A stretch of DNA of 8,583 bases from Paracoccaceae bacterium (GTDB taxonomy: Bacteria > Pseudomonadota > Alphaproteobacteria > Rhodobacterales > Rhodobacteraceae): NCBI GenBank assembly GCA_020832725.1, contig JAFIEC010000142.1, positions 1 through 8,583 on the forward strand, written 5' to 3'. The notes beneath the pieces are model-generated. The model was not told the DNA's origin, did not search any database, and was given only the letters and a program-made list of their open reading frames with translations. Positions 1 to 7,900 of the stretch are shown here, in pieces. The position numbers and the translations under genes were made by a program. Each line of letters begins with the position of its first letter. The stretch's first letter is position 1.

Positions 1-118
1 ACGCCCCCGCAGCGTGGCCTCGGCCGCCGATGCCGAAACCCGCGGCCGCTTTGCCGTAACCTATGCCGCCCTCTATTCCCGCATCGAAGCACTTCCCGCC
101 TGTCAGTTGCTGGAGTGA
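1..118 (+). CDS. 3' end of an unidentified gene upstream of the sulfotransferase
   Basis: The frame beginning at base 2 is open from the window edge and ends at TGA 116-118, giving about 38 residues that finish in CQLLE. Its codon use is GC-rich with strong third-position G/C, like the following genes, so it looks coding. The stop overlaps the GTG start of the next gene (GTGA, 115-118), the usual sign of translational coupling in one operon. The fragment is too short to identify. By position it probably belongs to the same polysaccharide pathway, which is inference only. Confidence 0.55.
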   Translation, partial: RPRSVASAADAETRGRFAVTYAALYSRIEALPACQLLE

Positions 119-760
119 CCCGCAGTCCTGATTTCCTGGTGATCGGCGCGCAGAAGGCGGCGTCGACCTATGTGCAGTTCTGCCTGTCGGACCACCCGGA
201 CATCTGGATGCCCCATGGCGAGACCCCCTATTTCGAAGACCCGGATTATGACGCACTGGGGCCGGACTACCTTGCTCGCCAACTGGCCGGTCGGTCCGAG
301 CGCCTTGTGGGCCTGAAGCGGCCGCAATGGATCGGGCGGGCCGAGGTTCCGCGCGATTTGCGGCCTGCCGGATCGCGTCGCAAGTGTCGTCATCCGCAAG
401 CGTCAAGCCGATTGGCTGAAATCGATATGCAACTGGGGGTTGCGGTGCGGCTGGTTCTCCGGCGTTCCCGACGCGCTGGCGAACGTGCCGAAACTTTTGG
501 GCGACTGGAACGGGTTCCACGGCTTCTGGGATGCGCTTGCGGCATCCGAGCCGGGGCGGGTCGTCGTGCTGGGGTACGACGATATCGTCGCTGATCCTGA
601 TGTGCTGATCGAGGGCTTGCGCCGGGTCGGGATAGTCGTGCCCAATCCGAAAGCATCCATCGGATTTGCCGAGGTCCCGCAATCCCCTCAGGATCGCCGA
701 CAGCCCGTCACGCTTGAAGATATCGAGAAGATCATGAGGTCGCAGCATGTCCAACCCTAG
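115..760 (+). pseudogene. sulfotransferase family protein, interrupted by a +1 frameshift
   Basis: Read in two frames this encodes one protein of about 215 residues. The first frame starts at GTG 115 and carries the PAPS 5'-phosphosulfate loop near residues 8-18 (LVIGAQKAAST), followed by aromatic/acidic residues and LVGLKRPQWIGR, typical of bacterial sulfotransferases. Around 355-364 the homology-like reading passes to the next frame. Removing one C from the CGGCCTG run near 361-366 restores DLR-LPDRVASVVIRKR. The second part keeps an R...WLKS stretch fitting the 3'-phosphate-binding segment, and ends at TAG 758-760, overlapping the start of fcl by 14 bases. The enzyme would move sulfate from PAPS to a sugar or polymer hydroxyl in the cytoplasm. 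As written the first frame runs off to a stop at 594 and would make a truncated product. The break could be a true mutation or a sequencing error. No slippery heptamer is evident. Confidence 0.75.
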
Positions 761-1742
761 TGCCGAGACCGCGAGCCGCATCTACCTCGCAGGCCATCGC
801 GGCATGGTGGGCGGCGCCATTCTCCGCCGCCTTCAGGCGCGCAAGGACGCGGGCGAGGCGCTGGTCCTTCTCACCCGCACCCATGCCGAGCTGGACCTGA
901 CCGATCAGGCCGCCGTGCGCGATTTCATGCAAACTGAACGGCCGGATGTGGTGATCCTGGCCGCGGCACGGGTGGGCGGCATCCACGCCAACAACACCTA
1001 TCCGGCCGATTTCATCTATGACAACCTGATGATCGAGGCCAATGTCATCCATCAGGCCTTTCTCGCTGGCGTGCAGAGGCTGCTGTTTCTCGGCTCGTCC
1101 TGCATCTACCCGCGCGCTGCCCCCCAGCCCATGGCCGAGGATGCGTTGCTGACGGGCGTGCTGGAGCCCACGAACGAGCCCTATGCCATTGCCAAGATCG
1201 CGGGTATCAAGCTGTGCGAAAGCTACAACCGCCAGCACGGCACCGATTACCGCAGCGTCATGCCCACCAACCTCTATGGTCCCGGCGACAACTTCCACCC
1301 CGAGAATTCCCACGTCCTGCCCGCGCTGATCCGCCGCTTTCACGAGGCGGCGCAGGCGGGGGCGGAGAGTGTCACCATCTGGGGCACGGGCACGCCGCGA
1401 CGCGAGTTCCTGCATGTGGACGACATGGCCGAGGCCAGCCTGTTCGTTCTGGACCTGCCCAGGGACGCCTATGAGGCCAACACCGAGCCGATGCTCAGCC
1501 ACATCAACGTGGGCACGGGCGAGGATATCGCGATCCTCGATCTGGCGCATCTGGTGGCCGAGACGGTGGGCTTTCGGGGCCGGATCGAGACCGACCCCAC
1601 CAAGCCTGACGGCACCCCGCGCAAGCTGATGGATGTGGGCCGGCTGGCCGCCATGGGCTGGCGCGCGCGCATCCCGCTGCGCGAGGGTATCGCCGGTGCC
1701 TTCCGCTGGTATCTGGATCATGCCGCCACCGCGCGCCGCTGA
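747..1742 (+). CDS. fcl: GDP-L-fucose synthase (GDP-4-keto-6-deoxymannose epimerase/reductase)
   Basis: A 331-residue short-chain dehydrogenase/reductase of the extended type, full length for this family (E. coli WcaG/Fcl is about 320). The N-terminal Rossmann motif GHRGMVG (residues 16-22) binds NADP. VGGIHANN (77-83) and SSCIYP (117-122, with the active-site Ser and Cys) follow, then the catalytic YxxxK pair Y146/K150, the conserved NLYGPGDNFHPENSHV segment with His189, and REFLHVDD (about 209-216). Family knowledge: it converts GDP-4-keto-6-deoxy-D-mannose to GDP-L-fucose by 3,5-epimerisation and NADPH reduction, in the cytosol. The ATG start at 747 has GAGG at 736-739 seven bases before it and overlaps the end of the sulfotransferase frame. 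The next gene begins 12 bases after the stop. The partner dehydratase gmd is not in the window. All key residues are intact. Confidence 0.95.
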   Translation: MSNPSAETASRIYLAGHRGMVGGAILRRLQARKDAGEALVLLTRTHAELDLTDQAAVRDFMQTERPDVVILAAARVGGIHANNTYPADFIYDNLMIEANVIHQAFLAGVQRLLFLGSSCIYPRAAPQPMAEDALLTGVLEPTNEPYAIAKIAGIKLCESYNRQHGTDYRSVMPTNLYGPGDNFHPENSHVLPALIRRFHEAAQAGAESVTIWGTGTPRREFLHVDDMAEASLFVLDLPRDAYEANTEPMLSHINVGTGEDIAILDLAHLVAETVGFRGRIETDPTKPDGTPRKLMDVGRLAAMGWRARIPLREGIAGAFRWYLDHAATARR

Positions 1743-1754
1743 GGGAGTTCTGCG

Positions 1755-3185
1755 ATGACCGACACCATCACCCCGGTTCTGTTGTGCGGCGGCTCGGGCA
1801 CGCGGCTGTGGCCGCTCTCGCGCAAGAGCTATCCCAAGCAATTCGCCGCCCTGACCGGGCCCGAGACGCTGTTTCAGGCCTCGGCCCGGCGGCTGGCGGG
1901 GCCGGGCTTTGCCGCCCCGCTGGTGATCACCGCCGAGGGGTTCCGCTTTATCGTGACCGAACAGCTGACGGCTGCGGGCATCGATCCCGGCGCGGTGCTG
2001 ATCGAGCCTGCCGCGCGCAACACCGCGCCTGCGGTGCTGGCCGCCGCCCTGCATGTGGCGGCCGGCGATCCCGGGGCGCTGTTGCTGGTGGCCCCCTCCG
2101 ATCACGTCATCCCCGATGCGGAAGCCTTTCGCGCGGCGGTGGCGGCGGGGATTCCTGCGGCGCGGGCCGGTCGCCTCGTGACCTTCGGCATCCGCCCCGA
2201 CCGGGCCGAGACGGGCTATGGCTGGCTGGAGCTGACGGCCCCTCCGGCCGATGCCGACATCGCCCCGCGCGATCTGGTGCGCTTTGTCGAGAAGCCCGAC
2301 GCCACGCGGGCCGCCGCCATGCTGCAGGAGGGGCGGTTCCTGTGGAACGCGGGCATCTTCCTCTTTACCGCCGCCACGATCATCGCGGCCTATGAGGAAC
2401 ACGCCCCCGACCTGCTTGCCCCCGTTCGCGCCGCGGTTGAGGGTGCGAAGGCCGATCTGGGGTTCCTGCGCCTCGACCCTGTCATGTGGGAGGGCGTTCC
2501 CGACATCTCGGTCGATTACGCGGTGATGGAGCGGGCAGCGAACCTGTCGGTCGTGCCCTTCGCGGGCCGCTGGTCCGACCTGGGCGGCTGGGAGGCCGTG
2601 TGGCAGGAGGCCGGCCCCGACGCGCAGGGCAATGTCACCTCCGGCCCGGCCACGGCGATCGATTGCGCGGGCAGCCTGCTGCGCTCCGAGGCCGAGGGGC
2701 TGCGGCTGGTGGGGATCGGGCTGCGCGATATCGTGGCGGTGGCCATGCCCGATGCGGTGCTGGTCGCCCACCGGGACGAGGCGCAGAAGGTCAAGGAGGC
2801 GGTCGCCGCGCTGCGCGCCGAAGGGGCAGGGCAGGCCGATGCGTTTCCCGTCGATCACCGGCCCTGGGGCTGGTTCGAGAGCATCGCGCTGGGGGCGCGC
2901 TTTCAGGTCAAGCGGATTGTGGTCAAGCCCGGTGCGGCCCTCAGCCTGCAATCGCACCACCACCGGGCCGAGCACTGGATCGTGGTCGAAGGCACGGCCC
3001 GTGTCACCATCGGCGAAGAGGTGCAACTCGTGGCCGAGAACCAGTCGGTCTATATCCCGCTGGGCGCGCTGCACCGGCTGGAAAACCCCGGCAAGCTGCC
3101 GCTGACGCTGATCGAGGTACAGACCGGCGCCTATCTGGGCGAGGACGACATCGTCCGCTACGAGGACGTCTACGCCCGCAAGTGA
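1755..3185 (+). CDS. manC: mannose-1-phosphate guanylyltransferase / mannose-6-phosphate isomerase (bifunctional, type II)
   Basis: A 476-residue protein with the two-domain layout of the ManC/AlgA/CpsB/XanB family (usually 460-480). The guanylyltransferase domain has the nucleotide loop GGSGTRLWPLSR (12-23) with KSYPKQF, EPAARNTAPA (84-93), APSDH (113-117), FVEKPD (177-182), WNAGIFLF (197-204), DYAVME (254-259) and WSDLGGW (273-279). The C-terminal cupin, about residues 365-476, begins RPWGWFE and carries the metal-site cluster HHHRAEHW (401-408) and PLGALHRLENPG (435-446). It makes mannose-6-P from fructose-6-P and GDP-mannose from mannose-1-P plus GTP. GDP-mannose feeds Fcl through the missing Gmd. 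A strong ribosome-binding site AGGGAG (1742-1747) lies seven bases before the ATG and overlaps the fcl stop, so the two are co-transcribed. The usual YGYI motif is YGWL here (155-158), a mild variation. Confidence 0.95.
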   Translation: MTDTITPVLLCGGSGTRLWPLSRKSYPKQFAALTGPETLFQASARRLAGPGFAAPLVITAEGFRFIVTEQLTAAGIDPGAVLIEPAARNTAPAVLAAALHVAAGDPGALLLVAPSDHVIPDAEAFRAAVAAGIPAARAGRLVTFGIRPDRAETGYGWLELTAPPADADIAPRDLVRFVEKPDATRAAAMLQEGRFLWNAGIFLFTAATIIAAYEEHAPDLLAPVRAAVEGAKADLGFLRLDPVMWEGVPDISVDYAVMERAANLSVVPFAGRWSDLGGWEAVWQEAGPDAQGNVTSGPATAIDCAGSLLRSEAEGLRLVGIGLRDIVAVAMPDAVLVAHRDEAQKVKEAVAALRAEGAGQADAFPVDHRPWGWFESIALGARFQVKRIVVKPGAALSLQSHHHRAEHWIVVEGTARVTIGEEVQLVAENQSVYIPLGALHRLENPGKLPLTLIEVQTGAYLGEDDIVRYEDVYARK

Positions 3186-3204
3186 CGGGCGCAGACATGG
3201 GGGG

Positions 3205-3300
3205 CTAGTCCGCGTCCGCCTCGGGCACCCAGCCTTCGGGGTGTTGCCAGATCCAGCCCTCGCCTGCGCCCTCGGGTCGGGGCAGGGGGGGCTGCCAGTC
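3205..3300 (-). pseudogene. possible C-terminal remnant of a convergent gene
   Basis: On the minus strand a GC-rich stretch reads GDWQPPLPRPEGAGEGWIW followed by QHPEGWVPEADAD and stops at TAG (plus-strand CTA 3205-3207). It ends 19 bases from the manC stop, convergent with it. The Trp/Pro/Glu-rich sequence and third-position GC bias look like a genuine protein tail. The frame extends upstream to an ATG at 3345 (46 residues in all), but from about 3300 the composition drops and the residues no longer look coding in this style. I read it as the 3' end of a gene whose body was lost or displaced when the lower-GC segment to the right arrived. The family is not recognised. A real 46-residue small protein is the alternative. 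Confidence 0.35.
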
Positions 3301-3574
3301 TCCTACAGGGTAGGCAGACGAACAGTTTCTGCCAGGGCTTGCCATGGAGCAAGATGCCCCAAACCACGCAGCGTCAGCGGTTCAGCACCGTGAACATGCG
3401 AGGCTTGTGCGAACATCTGCAGGATCCTCGGAGCACGGCCTCTATGGAACATGTACCCCAGATACGACCTGCAAAAATCCATTCGCAGACAACGCCCGAT
3501 ACGCCAGCGAGACGCATCGGCCAATACCATCAAAGTGTCCCAGGAGTTCACCGGGAAAGCCCGTGACAAGGGAG
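3301..3574. other. lower-GC stretch without a convincing gene
   Basis: The stretch between the remnant tail and the LuxR-type gene. Open frames of 60-115 codons occur on both strands, but none has a recognisable motif, a good ribosome-binding site or consistent codon bias. The frames extending past 3574 are antisense or out-of-frame shadows of the LuxR gene. It may be decayed mobile-element or intergenic DNA. I see no clear terminal inverted repeats or tRNA. Confidence 0.4.
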
Positions 3575-4642
3575 CTAATCATCCGGAGAGCGTGGCCCGG
3601 ATTCAAGCCCGGGCAAAATATCGCTCGAAAAGACCGTATTGTCTCGCAACAAGCCGTTCGCGATAGCAATGGCAACTGCATGTGTGATTGATCGCGCGCA
3701 CAAGTGCCGAAGCAAGCTGTTATGGATCAAGTCGGGATTGGAGATGTGAGAAATTGAATCGGAGGCTTCTCGCGAATCCGCCCCAGATGCATATGCGCGA
3801 AGAAGCAGCCACTCAGTGTCATTTATTGCCGCAAACTTACCCTTTGCCAGAGCTGAAACACGCGAAAATATGTCTGCCGCGTGGGTTGCCAACTCGATGA
3901 AGAATGGTAGCTGTGACGACATCTTTTTTCGAAAGATGTGAGGTGCAAGAGACGACGACAGACACAGCGCCACCAGGTCACCGTCATCTGTTCGAGCGGT
4001 GCAGCATATTCCCGAATTTGCTGTCGTATGCTCCCGCAACGCAGCCATGTAAGACTCGGCAATCGGACTTTCCAGATCGATCTCGTCGAAAAAGTAAGTG
4101 CCTGGACCAAGCGCACTGCGCTGAAGGATTGGATCGATCTTTGACAGACATCTGTCGGTGTAAAGCTTGCGCCAGATCAACGGCCACATCGTGATGAGCC
4201 GATATCTGTATCGTACATACTCCTTTCCGTGAGCCAAGACTACCCAGCACTGATCCACATCGAAATAGGATGCGATCTTGCCAAGAGCCTCCATCAGCTC
4301 CTCACAGTTCTCACAATGATCGATCTCCGCAGCAAGGAAACTCGCCTCTAGCGCGATCAGCTGCTGATCCTCCGAATGCCAGAGAGGCCGGCGATGAACT
4401 ATCGAGATGTGGCAGTCATCGCTCCACCCAGCCGGGACGATTCGCTCGTGCTGGTTGTGTGACAATACCCCATCTTGTGTATCCGCGCCGCTATCGGGAT
4501 GTATGTCGTGGTTCTGACTCAATTTTCCGCGCCTTTGCAAGGGTCCGCAGAAAAGGCTGTCGCATTTCAGACGTTCGATCAAGAAGTTGTAGTGGCAGGC
4601 CTCACACCGTTCACCTCGCAACACTGAACAGCGCGCACACAC
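3575..4642 (-). CDS. LuxR-family regulator with autoinducer-binding domain (LuxR solo candidate)
   Basis: The open frame runs from GTG 4642 to TAG 3575 (355 codons). From about residue 103 it aligns by eye with TraR/LuxR pheromone receptors: LAAEIDHCENCEELMEALGKI then W157, Y161, D170 and P171, with TraR W57/Y61/D70/P71 spacing, and G211 matching G113. TraR W85 is Phe (F185) here. A C-terminal helix-turn-helix region (about 273-333) keeps the three family invariants E277, L281 and G287, but its recognition segment is unusual. Such proteins bind acyl-homoserine lactones or related signals and regulate transcription. The first ~94 residues, Cys-rich at the start, have no counterpart in the family. 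The likely start is internal: a CTG at 4358-4360 preceded by GGAGG (plus-strand CCTCC 4369-4373) would give 261 residues, and ATG 4292-4294 after GAGGAG would give 239. Both are normal sizes. A TTG at 4520-4522 is weaker. No luxI synthase is visible. Confidence 0.8.
   Translation of the reverse strand: MCARCSVLRGERCEACHYNFLIERLKCDSLFCGPLQRRGKLSQNHDIHPDSGADTQDGVLSHNQHERIVPAGWSDDCHISIVHRRPLWHSEDQQLIALEASFLAAEIDHCENCEELMEALGKIASYFDVDQCWVVLAHGKEYVRYRYRLITMWPLIWRKLYTDRCLSKIDPILQRSALGPGTYFFDEIDLESPIAESYMAALREHTTANSGICCTARTDDGDLVALCLSSSLAPHIFRKKMSSQLPFFIELATHAADIFSRVSALAKGKFAAINDTEWLLLRAYASGADSREASDSISHISNPDLIHNSLLRHLCARSITHAVAIAIANGLLRDNTVFSSDILPGLESGPRSPDD
4369..4373 (-). promoter_or_regulatory. 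ribosome-binding site suggesting an internal start for the LuxR gene
   Basis: GGAGG on the minus strand, eight bases before CTG 4358-4360. The resulting N-terminus MIALEASFLAAEID matches in length the segment before the first helix of TraR-type receptors. CTG initiation is rare, so this is a proposal. The nearby ATG at 4292-4294 has GAGGAG only three bases before it. Confidence 0.4.
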
Positions 4643-4986
4643 GCGACGGTTGTGGTCCTGTCAGCGACGCAGTCCATGAGTGATGATGTCCCGCGGGTAC
4701 GACACGCACGGTAAAGCAGCCTGATCCGGGCTCATCTACAACGGCGGCTCTCTGACCGGCCGCAGGCCCGCCTCCGCTCGACCTATACGCTCAAACAAGC
4801 CCGGTCAGCTTGTCATGATGGGCCGGGCTGCTGAGCCGGTCCGTGCCGAAACCTGCGTCCGAGCGATCGATGCATCGCCCTGAGGCATCTCATCGGAGCC
4901 GCGCGGACGAGGCGACGGCTGGAGCCCGGCAAAAGCCTGGACGCAACAAGCGATGCCCCCGGTAAACACTGGCTCAAACCGTGAAC
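4643..4986. other. 344-base intergenic region, GC-rich, structured
   Basis: Separates the large RTX gene (stop at 4987) from the LuxR-type frame, both on the minus strand. It is visibly richer in GC than either neighbour and holds several self-complementary segments: the 9-bp hairpin at 4798-4829, GCGGC...GCCGC near 4745-4764, and the palindrome CGATGCATCG at 4867-4876. The one minus-strand frame here (80 codons, 4805-5047) overlaps the RTX tail in another frame and has no recognisable motif. It could be an insertion-sequence end, a small RNA or a leader. I cannot tell which. Confidence 0.45.
4788..4829 (-). terminator. candidate Rho-independent terminator after the RTX gene
   Basis: Bases 4798-4806 (AGCCCGGTC) pair with 4821-4829 (GGCCGGGCT), a 9-bp stem with one G-T pair and a 14-base loop. 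Read on the minus strand the stem is followed by TTGTTTGAG, a short T-rich tract. It lies about 160 bases past the RTX stop and upstream of the LuxR gene, so it could end the large transcript and give luxR separate expression. The T tract is short, so efficiency is doubtful. Confidence 0.4.
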
Positions 4987-7900
4987 TCAAGCCTCGCTGT
5001 GTGCTGAATGGATCTTCTGCAGCAGCATGACGACCATGGACAGGCAAGAGCGAGCCGCACCGGACAACCGGCGCCGCCGGTACATGTATCTTGCAAGCCG
5101 TGGCCCCACCATCCAGTAGAACCTGATGAATGCACGACCAAGAATGTACTGCTTGAGGAAGTTATCTCTCCACCACCGCAAGAAAACAACATCCGGATGC
5201 TCTCTATCTCGATAGGCGACGGAAGCGACAAAACACGTCGATGCTGCGACGAAATCGTCTGCCTCTTCTTCGTCACGATATGGGGCATCCTCGTCGACTA
5301 CTCGACCACTCATCATGAGCAGTGCCGCGGTCATCGACTCTGCCGAAGGCCCTTCGCCCCCTCCCGAAGGCACATCGCCATGTAGCCTTGAACCATTCAG
5401 TCCGGGCAGCGACATAGCGGAAAAGCTCTCATCATCAGAGAAACGACTTGACCCCGGGAAGGATGGGTGCCCCGGTCCACCTCCAAACAACAATGAATCA
5501 TGAACCATATCCGCGCCTTCAGCAGTCTCAAGGAAATGCGCCGGCACACGGGCGATCAGTTCATCGAAAAGCTGAGGGTCAAGCCAGCTCTCCAGAAGCT
5601 CCATCGAGGCATCCGAAAGCTCGGAGAAGAACAACGCAAGTTCCAGATCACTATACTCGGACAAGGCAGCGACAAAACCCTCCTCGGTCGCCTCATCAAG
5701 AAGCTCCAGGAGCTCTGGTGCGTTCAAAGCGTTCATAAGGGATGACGAAGAGCCGGCATCGAGAGAGCTCAGCAGGATCACCGGATCACAGTCCAGCCAG
5801 TCCCGAAGCTCCTCTGAAGACAAGCTGTCCAAAAGAGCCGTGATCTGATCGCTCGACAGCGCATTGATCGTGTCGGAAACCCTCTGGGCCCGCAATGCGT
5901 CATCCTGAAAATCCAGGAACCCTCCGATGAACTCGGAGATAAAAGCACCAGCACCCAGAATTGCAGTAGTAGCCCCGGTATCGTGAAAGACCACCAGATC
6001 AAGTGTTCCGTCGTCGCGAAGGTCTGTGGCCTCGATCCTCGCGAGCAACTCGTCGGGAGAGGAATAGTGCCCGAAGAAGCTCAGCACATCACCTGCATCG
6101 AGATTGAAATCATCAATGATTGTAGTGCTGTCCACCGACACATAGAAGCTGTTGCTCCCACCTCCACCGGTCAGCTCGTTGTTTTCCCCCAGCGCGAAAA
6201 CAGTATCATTGCCATCGCTGCCTGTGAACTTGAGTGACTCCGAGCGGGATATGATGACGTTCTTCGGACCAGCAGCCGCAACCGTATTACTTCCACCATC
6301 GGATACGACAAGATCAACGTCCCGACCCAGCTCGACAGTGTTGTTGCCCCCGCCGGTCAGGAACACATTCCGCCCGCCCGATGCAAGCATTGTGTCGTTT
6401 CCGACGCCCCCTTCGATCCAGTCATCGCCGTCTCGGCCGTCAAGAATATTGTCCCCTAGATGCGCCTTTATGAAATCGGAAAACTGGCTCCCGATCAGAT
6501 GGTCATCATAATTTAGTGCGGGATCAACAATCTGGTCAAAGTCACGGAGATTTACTCCCACCTCCCCGGTTGTGAATGAGAGCTTCACTATCTCGTAAGG
6601 ACCGAGATCGAACGTGAAGTTGCTCGAGGCGAGTTGATCCTCATTGTAGGTAAAGATAATGGGGCGGGCCAGATGATGCGTCGGATCGCCCTCGTTAACC
6701 CAGTTGGTAGCGGGATTATCTGCAACCGACAGACGCTGGGCCCACACATGTGTGAAGTCTCCAACGACCCCCTGGAAATCCAGCGAGATTTGAATGTCGG
6801 AGTTCTCGCGGGAGGAAACGAAGAATGTCGACCGATCGTCGGACTTGAACGACTGCATCAACAGTGATTTCTTGGGATCGATAGATTGTCCGTCGGAACG
6901 GGTAACGCTTTCGAGGACTTCGTCGAGTTCGATGCCCCCCAGACGGCTTCCGACAAGACTGGATCGCATCATCCGAAAGACTTCGCCCGTTGCCGTCAGT
7001 GTTGTGACTACCTCGTTCTGGGGCACACCGTCCTGCGGGTTATGGCTGAGCGTCGCAAGGCGCGTATCCAGGAACTTATGTTGCCCGCCCCAGACACTCG
7101 CTTCGGTAACTCCATTCTCGACAAGATCCTCAAACGCTGCTGCGAACGTCGACGCCTGCATCAAACCCTTGTCATTCGTAGGGCCGTGGAAGACGTTCCA
7201 TTCGGATACGTAAAGATTCAGCTCGCCGAAGCCATCCTCCTCCTGCCACGCTCGAAGGTTCGCGAAATGTCGGTGGAAATGCCCCACGTGGGGCAGCTCA
7301 GGGGGGTAGTAATGTGTCGCTACTGTGTCGATTGCGGCCCTTGCTTCCGCATCCAGGCTTGCAATAATGGCCTCATTATCGCCAGGCTGCCAGCCGACAC
7401 CCGCCTGTACCGAAATTCGGGGCTCGATCCAGTCTGAGGAGTCGCCAAGCTCGCTTCGATAATTATCAAATATTCTTTGCAGTCCTTTGGCCATCTCGTT
7501 GGCCATCAATCCGTATTCGGAAGCGGTCATTCTGTCGTGATAGAAATACTCGTTTCCGATCTGGAAAACCTCGATCCGGGCTGGGCCGTGCACTCCGCGG
7601 ATCATTTCATCGACGCGACGGAAGATCGGCTCGAGGGTTTTTGCGGAGGCGGTTCTTGTTCCATCCGCAGCGACGTCAAAATACTGGTTTGTAGGCAAGA
7701 CAAACTGGATTCCGAGGTCGCGCTCGGCGGCGAAATGAAAGACATCAGTGACTTTTGTCAGGACCTCGCCGGACAGGGTCTTGGCAACTGGAGCATCAGT
7801 CGGGGAGAATATCTGGTCCCATGTATCGGTATGCTGTGAGAAGAATTCTTCAGTTACTGTTCCCCCAGGGTATCGGAGATTTGTGTATCCGAGCATGCCC

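Noticed and set aside
355..366. Programmed +1 frameshift in the sulfotransferase
   Set aside because: No slippery sequence, rare codon or stimulatory structure is evident. A simple one-base insertion is more economical.
732..3074. 780-codon open frame on the minus strand
   Set aside because: Exactly antisense to fcl and manC, with Arg/Gly/His/Gln-rich composition typical of stop-free antisense frames in GC-rich DNA. The plus-strand genes have full family motifs.
2486..3208. 240-codon plus-strand frame inside manC
   Set aside because: Arg/Gly-rich out-of-frame shadow of manC without motifs.
3303..3569. 88-codon minus-strand frame just after the LuxR stop
   Set aside because: TTG start, no recognisable motif, and no codon bias like its neighbours. 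Kept only as part of the unassigned stretch.
6886..7437. 183-codon plus-strand frame
   Set aside because: Antisense to the glycoside hydrolase region of the RTX gene. It shows no motif or ribosome-binding site.
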